From Diprion similis (lineage: Eukaryota; Arthropoda; Insecta; Hymenoptera; Diprionidae), in contig NC_060107.1 in NCBI RefSeq assembly GCF_021155765.1, positions 3,049,501 to 3,113,500 on the forward strand: a DNA stretch of 64,000 bases. Reading direction: 5' to 3'. The position numbers and the translations under genes are program-made. Under the pieces are notes generated by a model, which saw only the letters and a program-made list of their open reading frames with translations, was not told the origin of the DNA and did not search any database. This document shows positions 12,801-24,460 of the stretch, piece after piece; within the stretch, counting starts at the first letter, position 1; every line of letters starts with the position of its first letter.

Positions 12801-15800
12801 GGGTGGTGGTAGCATCAATCAGTCAGGTAGGTTGCGGACTGTCGCTGTACGCGGCTTCGACAAGTCCGGGGGGTGCAAGATCCAACCCCAACGGATCAAT
12901 AGCCGCCCACCCTAAACCTCCCCCCTTCCTCTCTCTGTCGCAGTTTACGCCAACGGCGCTGTCGACACGTCCTACGACTACGCGGTTCCCGAACTTGGCA
13001 CAGTACCACTTCTGAACCCCGATGGAGTTCCTAGGGTCTCGTCGAGCGGTGCGAGCGACCAGGAAAGCCTCTTCTCCAAGGAATCTTCCCGTGGAAGCAA
13101 ACCCGAGGATAAGAAGGTCAGACTTTCACCTAGTTGACCAAACACCACGGAGAAAAGGGTTGATCCAAAGTTCACGTATGGTATGGTGACAGAAGGATTT
13201 GTCCTCGTCATACTATGATCGCGAGTCCATTTACTGTTACTGTACCAAATGCGAATTTTCACAAGTATATACTTTAGCCTTTTCGTCATGAGATGTACGA
13301 CGAACGTTGAGACCAAAGACAATACCTATTTTCTCAGCCAAGTCAGCGTCGATGTGAAAAACGTTAATTCCAATCACACTATTTCGCTGATGGTGACTCT
13401 TATTCTCCGAATTAGGAGACCATTTCCCGAGAATCGAAAGCTCTGAAATCGACAAACCGAATCAGAGACTATCGGTAGATGCAACTTGCGATCAGTTACC
13501 AACACGCCCTGCACGATTCGCTTCCAGACCTTTAGAAAAACCAATTTCAGTTGAAGATCCTCGTACACGCCGGTCGTAAAAGTATTGAACGTAATCCTAC
13601 AACCGGTCCGTCATCAATTTGCGAAAATTATTCGACTCGTCGGTGTTATAACGCGTCGTGATAATTCATGAAAACTTTTAATACGTACTCTACACATACG
13701 TGGAAGGTATGGGGCGAATGCATCGTCATTTCGCGGTCGAACAACCCCCGTTGCCGTTTAAGCTCGGGTCGTTAAATAACGCGGTGGAAAGTGGTGGTGG
13801 AGTATAATCACTTGGCCGGTTTGTATCCTGACCGCAAACGGCACACTGTGCACAAATACACGACACGTTGTGGAAAGGAACAGACGTATATCACTAGCGA
13901 CGAATTCCTGCGTATGGTTGAAAAAAAAATAAATAAATAAACGAAAGTTGGCTGTTGGGGGTGAGCACCCTCATCCTTCGCTCTGACAATACCGGCTCTT
14001 TATAATGCCAAATGGAGCCATTCGGGTCTCCTCCGGATTGCCCGTTACAATACCGACTCTGATTGACATCGCCGTGTTCAAAACAGGCGAAGCGGAACTC
14101 GGTTCGCATCTGGAAGCCCTGGAAGCTACCGCGTTATCGTTATCGTCCTATCATGCCACGCTGCTACTAGGCACAGGTACCCATGTACAATTCTCACGAT
14201 GCGTGGTGTCTGTGTCCTGGGATTGGAGACCAACCGACCGAAGGTATTCATGCTCGCTGAACGCGAACGCATTTCTCTTTGAACCTGAGGGTTGCTCCAT
14301 TGTTCCCCGAGTTATAGAGTGAGGCATCTACCACCTACCCTCCACAGGGTCTCAGTTTTGGTACGGGTTTCCAGATTCTGATTCAAGGTTCCTCTGCCTC
14401 GAGCCTCTGCTGAACCAGAACTTGCTCCGATATAGTATCCTTTTGCAGACTGAGAGTAATGTTCAAGCCAAATACTCCATACTCTGCGTGTTTCTTAAGT
14501 ATTTGTTTGCATTGCTGCTCGGTAGATCTGTGCAATCGTTAAGTACCGATCATTTCTTCACGAGATACCCGATTCTTATGGTATATGGAGGTGAACGACC
14601 ACATAGCGTGTACTCGATACCCAAGGCAAGACCATTCCAATCCATCGTATCATCAATTTCTGCGGTATTACAGTCCGTCCGATACTACCGGTGATGCAGG
14701 TGTCGACAATTTACCGAACCACTTATACTTGCAACGGTAAAAAACTACCATCGCTTCTGACGACGATGTTCAAATCAAGCGTTGGTAATGCTCCGAGGAA
14801 ACGTTCCACTACGAAGTAGGTAACGTGTTAACCAGGTACAGCTCGTTATGCTGATCACCGAGCAAATGCTCAAAGTGGTTTTTGGTACGGGGAACGTGAT
14901 ACTCCGATGGATCCGATAGGGGCTGTGGAATGTATATGATAATGATGCGGACACGTTGCGTGCAGTTACCTCTGAATCGTGAATAGTGGGAGTAGTGGGT
15001 CGATTGTAACGACGTTAGGAGGCAGGCATGGCGTGATGGCCGATCGTGCATTATTAGAAATGTGATTAACATTTTCAGTCGCCGACGCAACAGGAGGTTC
15101 TCTCAGCCCTGAAGCGACGCCTCGAGCAGACCAGCGTGCCCCTCTTCCCACGCCATCGACTACGCATGCTCTCAAAGCTGGCCGAGGGCGCTTTTGGAAC
15201 GGTAACTACATATGTGCATCCAACGCAACCCTTTCCATCACTTCTATCTCTTTCTCTCTTTCTCTTTCTCTGGTTTAGTCGCTAAATTCGATGGGTTTCG
15301 AGTGACATCTATACCCACATACACATTTACGAGGTCGAATAAAGTTTTCAAACGAATCAACGGCTGTCTTTGAACACGCCCACGCGTACTCTCGTAACGT
15401 TTTAACATACCTACCATATATTCGCCCCGTGAACCGGTTACGAAATACTTAGACGAAACCTGACACAATGGTCAGGAGACGTAGACGTCTGACCGAGTGA
15501 TGCAGCTCTTGGAATGGATATATAAGAGAACGTGACCATTGCTGTTGCCGCATTGGGTTCTGGAACCAATTCTGATGGTGGCTTCTTTTACATCAGGGTA
15601 TCGTCGACGAGTCGACGTTCTACGATACAATGAAGAAAATAACTGCTTCATCATCGGTGTATAATAAACACCCGCCTTCCGCGATGGATCTTTAATAGCA
15701 GGTTTTGAACGGGTTAATGAGGTTAATTGTTTCCCTTTATTCGGGACCCCTGAATCTCCGCCTATACTTCAGCTCTGATCCCACTAACAAAGGATAGAAA

Positions 15801-18800
15801 ATTTCATCCGAGGTGCTTAATCGGTTTCACTGCGGAGCCGTGAGCATCCATCGCTTATGACGCGTGTGAATTGGGGTGTGAGAGTGGGAGACGAAAAGAG
15901 GGGGTGAAAATTTTGTAGTGCTCCACTTTATTCTTTTCTATTATTCTTTCAACGAGGGTAGTGGGTACACGCCTAGAGGAGGGGGGAAAAAAATTAAATA
16001 AAGTAAAAAAAGGAAAGAAAGAAAGAAAGAAAGAATGGAGAAATTTGTAGCGTAAAATGCAAGCCGATTCCCTGGGTGGAAATTGTCCTTTTGTTAAATC
16101 ATCCGGAGGGGTGCAGGCCTGCATCTTCTGCTCTCTTCGGCTTCCCGCCACTCTTCTATACATGTATACGTATATGTCCTATGTATTAAGGTATAATATT
16201 CAGTTTCATTTTATGAAAGAGAAAAATTTATGCTAATAAAGGTGTACGTCGCCGAGGCCGAGGGCATACCGGAGTACGGGACGACGGCAACCCTCGGTAA
16301 GAGACTCGTGGCAGTAAAGTTCCTCCTTCCGGATGCCAACGAAAAAGAGAAGTAAGTATGCAGATTGATATTTGCATTATTTCACTACCGCCACCCACTC
16401 TATAAGATATGATATACATACTGCAGACGCCTGTCTATCCTTACCAAGCCGAAGGACCCTTCGATTCTCCTTGAATGCACCCCCGACCTTTGCTCTGCTT
16501 TACCTCACCCTTATAGGTTTTCCTTTTCTTTTTACGTTTCTTCTTTTCCACCGAAAGCTGAATCGTCATTTATTTATTCGTTCGATTTTCTTCCCTCTTC
16601 TCGTTTTGTGTTTTTCGCAATACCAAGAAACAAAGCTTTTTACTCACCCAAGCGTACTGCGGAATGTTTTTTTTTCTATTTTATTTTTTTAATACACGTC
16701 TCACTGGGTTTAACCTTTACTTTCGTCTCGTTCTCCATCGTGTTTTGTTTTTTTCTTCTTTTTTAACCTTTTTTTTTTTTTACATTGTCATTCTTCTCTT
16801 CGTCTCGCTTTGTTGAGTGAAATTTATTCAACGTTGCAGCGTAACTCTTTGAACGATCCGTCAGAGAACGTCGCGTCCGTTGGCTTCTGGGTATTATTTT
16901 TATTTTTTGATCAAATGTTTTTTTCGGACTTTGTTAAAAGAGAAAAAACCACGAGCCATTTGATCTCCGCGATGCTCTTCACGTGTTCATTTATGTAGAA
17001 CATAAAATGTAAGGATCAGTTTCGAAGCGCTTTGAAAACGCCGCAGCGAAACCTCGCGAATGGACGTTAAGGGGGTGTCCTGGTCGATTTCGACGTCGAC
17101 GTATATATCTCCAAATATCGAAGTTCACGTATCTCGAACGCAAAAAAAAGGGCTTAACAGTCCCATTCTATACGCAATTCTGGGCAAAAACACTCCAATA
17201 AATTTTCATTTTACGCAGAAACAAAGAAACGTAGCACGAATGCTACGAATTTACTATTCCTATTTCGTAGAATCCGTATAGTTTCTTTATTTCTACATGA
17301 AATGAAAATTTATTCCAATGTTTTTTGCTCAGAATTCCGTACAGAATCGGACTGTCTAGTCTTTTTTTACGTTTGAGACACGTTCACTTCGATATTTCAA
17401 GGTATCCACGTCAACGTCGAAATCGACTAAGGCATCCCCTTAAATTAGGCTATGGATTTACAATGTACATACAGTACCAGCGAGCATACAACACAAATCC
17501 GCAATGGCAGACTCGTGCATACATTTGTTATACAAAGAATACAGCTACGTTTGTGTATATTTTATTTATATACCCGCGTGTATATAACATTAAATTTCAT
17601 ATTTCGATGTACATAAAGGATACAAAGCGTCGCGACGCGGTAGCGAAGTACATATCAGCGACTGGTTTACAAAGGACACTCACACACACGTTTTCGTCTA
17701 CGTGTGAGTGAACGACACGTGTCACATATGTATTGCTTTGGATTTTTCGTCGTATGAGTTCGCGCAGGTTTCGCAGTCCTGGAAGTTCAGCTGCTGTAGG
17801 TAGGTAGGTACACACGTCCCCATTGAAGGTGGACACTGCTCGTCTGCGTGAATCCGATTCTCGGACGATTATTCGCCGGCGCGCAGAGCTGCCTTATGCC
17901 TTCTCCAGTATCGGGCTAGACATCAGAAAAAGGCGAGTTTGTCGTTTCTTTGAAAAGGAATGAATACATTTGCATACAATGACCGGGAGATAGGGACGAA
18001 CTTCACTGAGCTACGGAGCTGGAATCTTCTCTATAATAATACGGTCGCGATGACTCGATCGAATGCCTTATATATGTATGTACCAATTCTCTACGTCGTA
18101 TATAATTTTTTTCACTTTTCAAATCTCTGCAACGTCTTTCTACATACAGAACGTAGAATTTAGGAAAATCATTTTTTTAGTTGTTTTCGTTCTCGGTCCA
18201 ATTTTTTTTTTTTTTTTTTGTTCTATCTACGCGCTGCTAGGGCGCGGATGAAATTTTAAATTAAAAAGTTTTGAATGCTACAAATCCCGAATTTTATTCT
18301 GAAGAAACAAAATTTAAAAAAAAATTGTATTGTAAAAATTCGAAAATTCAAAAATCTGAAACATAGAAATTCTGAATGACCGAAGATTTTCAGTTCTGTG
18401 AATTTTTGGCTCGGTAAAAATTCGTCACTTTGATCTTTCTTTGGTTTGGACTATCGATATTTTTACGTTCGGAATCCTGATCATTTTGATTTTCGGAACT
18501 TCGAGCCTATCCAACCATTCGAAACTTTGTTGGTTCCCAAAAGTTTGATTTCTTAAGTTCAAATTTCGCCACGAAATAATTCGGAATTAGGCAGTTTCGG
18601 AGCTTTTCAACTCCGCCCCATGATACTCTTTTTTTTAGTCAGTCGCTTATCGAAAAGTGGGATTCGTTGCGCCTACATCGGCTGCTTCCGTTTTGTCCGT
18701 AACACCTCGCAGAGCTCTGACATGAGCTGTTTGCTTTTGGCGAGATTATAGAACCTGGGGGATGTAGACACGCGTTTTCTACCCTGCGTGCAGGTTTATA

Positions 18801-21800
18801 CGCAAACGAACGCAACGCCTCGCCTCGCCTCACCTCGCCTCGCTTTGCCTCGCCTCGGCATTGCTGACACGAGAGATAAGGGTGTTTTATGTGTCATAGT
18901 CGGTATCACGTCCCGCAGGCCAACCCTCGATCCTCCACCATCACTGAACTCGCCTCGTACCTACTATATTAAAAATAACAGAGCACCCTCTGTTCCGAGA
19001 TCATGCTGCTTATATTCCTTTGCGAGAAGGGCACAGCTCGAACTACTCTCACCGAAATCAGAAGGAATTTTCCATGCTCAACGTATATACATATAGCAAG
19101 AATCGCAATGTTATTATAATTATCCCTAAACTCGGAACTTGAAAACGTTGGTGAATTTTATTTTAGGAATTTCTAAAACAAAAATTGTACAACTCACATT
19201 CTGCAGTGTTCCAAGTAATTAAAAACCGCAAACCAGCAAGATGCAGGAAAGTTTTTGGTACTAAAGTCCTGTTGGCTTTGCTCAATTTATTGTATGCAAG
19301 ATCAGTTGACGGTTTGAAATGAATTTTCAACAACGCGGTTATTAATACGTGTTATATACCTTATCAAGGGGTAAAAATAAGTGAACAATTCACGCGTTTT
19401 GTCACTCGACGTGGTACCCACTCGATGTCCGGTACGGGTCAAAATTTGCAATGTAAAACGAGGGTAAAAGCCCTTTTCGGTCCACATGCGGGTCGAGCAA
19501 AGCTTGCGCGGAGGGTGAAACGGGGAAGAGGTCGTAACGACGAAGTTTAACGGTTTATCACACCCCGTACTCGACATTTATATCGAAGAAAAATGAAAAG
19601 AAATCAAATGTCATCGAGTTACGCGATTATATATATAGTATACAAGGAAATTGAAACAAGATAAAATCCAAGCAACTGAATACAAAGTGTCCTTCCTTAG
19701 ATACTGTATTCATGTATAACAATCATAACTTCGAAAGCAAAATATTTAAAAAACCCTTTGAAGATACATTTTTCTTTGCAGTCAAATTCCTTGGAACTGG
19801 TTATAAGGGGTCCTCGAGGTCTCTGATTTCAAAAATGGGATCAGTTCTAAGTCATTTTCGTAATTCAAAATACTGGATCTAATGTGAGCCAATAGGGTCA
19901 ATTTTCATACTTTTTAGTCGGCCATATTGGATCCGCAATCTTCATTTTTTAAATTCTGCCATCGGATTCGTTTTCAAAGACCCCGAGTAACAAATTCCAA
20001 CTGAATCTGAACGATATTTATATTTTGAATTGGCCGTATTGGATCCGCTATTCAGAATTTTGAAATTTTGCCGTCGGATTCGTTTTTAGCGAGCCCAATA
20101 GTCCGAGATTATTCCACTTTTCTAGTCCCCACAACCTTCCCGCAATTACATTTATTTTGTACAAACAGGCATTTTCAACACCTTGTTTATTTACGGCACC
20201 CAATATTTTAGCGGAATCATTATAATCCCTCTTAAAACATCAACGTCGACATCTTGGAAGTCGAAAAATTGTATATAAATCTTGAATAACCGATTCAAAA
20301 ACGGTGTCTCATATATGAAAAGCTGTGTCGCAAAGTGTTTAAACATAGACTGACGATGAGTTGACCCTCTAGACAGTTATTATTCTATGCTCTTTTCTTC
20401 TCTGGTTCAATATACCGCTATCAACAACAAGTTAGACGCTATGCTAATTGTACGAAGTACAGAGGTTAGAGTGTGCCATGAAAGAAAATCCTGTCCCATA
20501 ATCATTTCGCAACAATTTATACATAACGATGGTCAATTTATACCTACACTAAGCATAATATATGAACACTTAGAGGCCTAGGTGCGATTTTCGCGGCAAG
20601 TATACGTCTGTAACTCAAATAGAATCCATATATGCTTGACGTATGTAGTCGTCCTAACCTAGAAGGACGGCTGTTCGTCTAGCCGGTGTACGGAGTGAAT
20701 CGATACCGTGTACTTTTCCCAACAACACAGTTATTAAGTTATCACGCGAGACAGCCATTACTTCCAGCATGCCCGGTTTCTACCCCTCACCCTTACCCCC
20801 CCCCCCCCCCCCCCCCCGCCTCCATAAGGCCGACGGCTATACGGTGAAGGTATATCCTTATACACATCTGGTATCGTCGTAGCGACACTCGCAATAAGCT
20901 CCGACAAGTCCTGGGCCTAAGTACTCGACCACCCCTTAAGTGAGTCGGTGTTATTATAAGAACCGTCTTGCAAACTGATGGGGTATTATAGCTGAGCTGG
21001 TTTTCGTGAGCTCAAAACTTTGTTAACGATGAGTAGACCGCCGAACCGCTACCGTAACCTGTGTGGTATCAAAATTTGGGAGATGAGGAGAAGGAAAACA
21101 GTGGAAAAACGTTTTTAGACAATGATGATGCGGTGAACACGAATGAGTCAACATAGCATATCCCTAATATTTCTATTATCGTACAAATAATTGCAAAAAT
21201 TTTTATATGTAACACTAGTTAAGATGTAATCGATAATTCGAAGAGAGCTTTTACTGCAATTATAGAAGATTTAATACTTTCAGTCACACTGCAGTTTTCA
21301 ACTCAATATTTTGGTCTGAATTTTATTACTCGGGTGCTTTTGGGACCGCTGATCACGAATCTGAAGTCAGTATTTGATCATTTCTAAATCCAAGATTGTG
21401 GGTCCAATATGGCTATTGTGAAATCTAAATAAAAACTATCAAAATCCGATGATTGGGGCCGAAACTTGTTACTCCAGGGTTTTGAGGTTATACGAAGTAA
21501 CAAAAATCAGTTTAACATAAATAAAGTTAGTACACGTCTATAATTGGTAAAGACAATCTTTTTCACCATGTTTGATAAATTTGAAAAATCCTTTCTCCGA
21601 GTATACCAAGAAATGAAATTTTACTCAGTACACAGCGTTGACTTTTCGCAGGCTCGACTTCCAGCGTGACGTCAGGATCCTCGCAGCCCTCGAGGATCGC
21701 AACATCGCCAGAGTCCTCGGTGCCTGTTGCAGGGAGGAGCCCTTCTGCGTGGTTATGGAGTACCTGGATCACGGTGATCTCTGCCAGTTTCTGAAGACCC

Positions 21801-22916
21801 ACATCACCGCCGAAGACGCTCATTCGATGCCAATGGGAGTCAAGACGCTCAGGTAAATAAATCGTCGCGTCGATACGAATTTCGCTACGAATGTGAATAT
21901 CCGGTTATTGTCCAGTTCTCCGCTTTTAAAAAGTCTCCTTTAAACTAGCCGCGAGCAAAGATCATCTCTCGTGAAACTTTCTTATCAACCAGACATGGAT
22001 GGAAACCCAACTGATTTATATCTACGATTTAAAACTTTCAATACGGTTAAGCCAATGAAATATTACCATTCAGAAATAAGGCCGAAGAATAAAATAGCAA
22101 AATCAAACTCACATGACGGGATATGACGGAACAAAGACGGAAATCTCAATATCAGGGTAATAAGAAGTAGGTACGCGTATATATAAGGGATGAAATTTAA
22201 AAAAATGAAATACCGGAGAGAGTTGAAAAAATAAATACATAAAAAATAAAAATGAGGGAAAAAAATATTATAAGGAAGAAAAGAGAAAACGTAAAGAAAG
22301 GAAACGCGCTCACAAAAGACTTTTATTCCTTCCCCTCTGTGTGAACTCCCGGCAAACAGCGTTATCCACTCGAAACGCTGTACGCGCAGTTCATATATTA
22401 TACATATATAGAATATACAAATATGTATATACGTGTATACATATACCCGTGTATGTATACGTACAGTTATGTATTGAAGAAAAAGTTCCCCTCAAAATGG
22501 ATTTTCCAACCAATTTTATTACCCTGCCTACCTGCTCGTTCTCTCTTTTTTTTTCTTTCTCTCTCTCTCTCTCTTCAACTCTGAACCCTCGAGTAGATTT
22601 ACCTGCAAAAATCAGATCTTCCTCGTTACCCTCCCCGTCTGCATTTACGAGTTACCGTCTTATTCCATGTATATTCCATATATCCTGCGAAGAAATTTGT
22701 ACATACGAACATCCGATGATTCGGTTTGAGTTTTCGGTTCAGTGAAAATCAAGTCATTTCAAATTCAAACGCTGGTATTATTTTTTTGTTTCTTTTTTTT
22801 TCATTCACTTCTTGTTTTACACTCGCGTTTCTGCCATTTTAATTAAATTTATCTGTATTTACTTTTCCCTTTCAACGGCAAGTATTTATTATTCATTATA
22901 GGTATATACATGTATA

Positions 22917-22981
<65 letters not shown>

Positions 22982-23063
22982 CGTAACATATATAATATAT
23001 ATGTTGTACAGAGTAGAGTCAAAATTCGTGTAAAATTTAATGCAGGTATACGTATCTTTTCCT

Positions 23064-23098
<35 letters not shown>

Positions 23099-24426
23099 TT
23101 CTCGCTGTCGGTTTTTATACTCCCTTTTTCGTTTTGGTTTATTAATTGGAGAGAATTTGCCGAGTGCTCATACACAGCAGGATGCATACGTATAATATAA
23201 CCGGTATACCGGAAACTAACAGGCGGACTGTGAAACAAATATTGTGTATATATATATAGATATATATGTATATATCCAATATACCTATACAGTACTCAGT
23301 TGATTAAATAAAAATTCCTCAGCCTTTTTCCCCCCTTATATCTCTGTTCCAATATCATACCGTTCGAAATATTGAAAACTGTTGATACACCTGCGAACGG
23401 TATATATTCGTTACAGAGACTCGAACACACGTATTTAGTTAGCTAGGCGAATACATCAAACGGCGAAATAATTAATTGGAAACACGATAGAACTTCGCGT
23501 CGAAATCGGAGAGTCGAAAAAGTGGAATAACCGTATATTGAATAAATAATAATTCGTACGTACCTAGATATATACGTCACGCATCGATGAACCGTATGAA
23601 AATGTGTGTGTGTGTGTTTTTTTTTTGTTTTTTGCTCTTTATTACCATTATTATTGTTAATTATTTTTCATTGTTGTTATTACTGTTTAATTTATTTTTA
23701 AACCTATTTTTCACGCAGTTTCAACTGTCTTATCTACATGGCAGCCCAAATAGCTTCGGGGATGCGTTACCTGGAGAATCTTAACTTCGTTCACCGGGAT
23801 CTGGCGACGAGGTGAGTCATTCGAAACGATGTTTTTCTGTTCTTTTCTTTCGCCAGTTTTCTATTTTCATCACTTTCTATCTTCTTTAACTTTTGTTATT
23901 GTAGAATTGAACTAATTAAACCCACCGGCAATGAGAGAAGTTTTTGCTTTTGTTTTTGCTGACTCAATTTATTAAAAAACAATTGAGATTTCTAAAAATC
24001 ACGGAGGGAATAGAAAAGGTAGAGGAGAGGGTTAAAAGTCAAAGAATCGGAACGCACCGCGTCGTATCAATAAAAGTATTAATTTTTGATTCATCAAATC
24101 GATTTATTTTACCCTCGAGTGTATTTCCATAAGCCGAAAACAAACATTCGTTCGGGTCGGTTTGGTTTGGTTTGGTTCGGTTTGCCGGGGGGGTGTAAAG
24201 CAGAACGAATAAGATGAGAAGGAGGAGAAAATCGAACGAACGATACGGGATCCACGGGGAAATCAGCGCCATCAATTCGTTAGGCCTTCGCACTTCTGCC
24301 GACTGACTGTCCGAACACACATCGCCCTAGCGACTTCGCTCATACTCTTCTGGGAATAAATTGACCGGGAGTTCGAATCACCCGTGGCAATTAGACCTGC
24401 GCTGCCATTTGGTCTATATACCTAAC

Positions 24427-24460
<34 letters not shown>

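Larger units (their letters stand above)
16352..21651 (+). other. 5.3-kb Ddr intron with a TTAA-flanked foldback element and dispersed repeats
   Basis: GTAAGT donor to a CGCAG acceptor. Holds a TTAA-bounded foldback (17067-17443), a CCTCG-type minisatellite patch at about 18822-18858, and dispersed repeat copies at 19.8-20.1 and 21.3-21.5 kb. Also has copy 2 of a short dispersed repeat (20345) and a 22-base C run. No exon is required by phase. Confidence 0.8.

Noticed and set aside
14005..14322. 105-aa open frame in a Ddr intron
   Set aside because: No recognisable family, and flanking Ddr exons already join in phase 0 with matching protein sequence.
18822..18860. CCTCG minisatellite patch as a possible functional repeat
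   Set aside because: Only a few imperfect copies; looks like simple-sequence drift in an intron.
22918..23238. 106-aa minus-strand frame rich in Tyr/Ile and Glu/Arg
   Set aside because: Produced by TA and CT microsatellites.
24350..24400. tRNA-like B-box phrase (GAGTTCGAATC)
   Set aside because: I could not find a matching A box or a plausible acceptor stem at the right distance.
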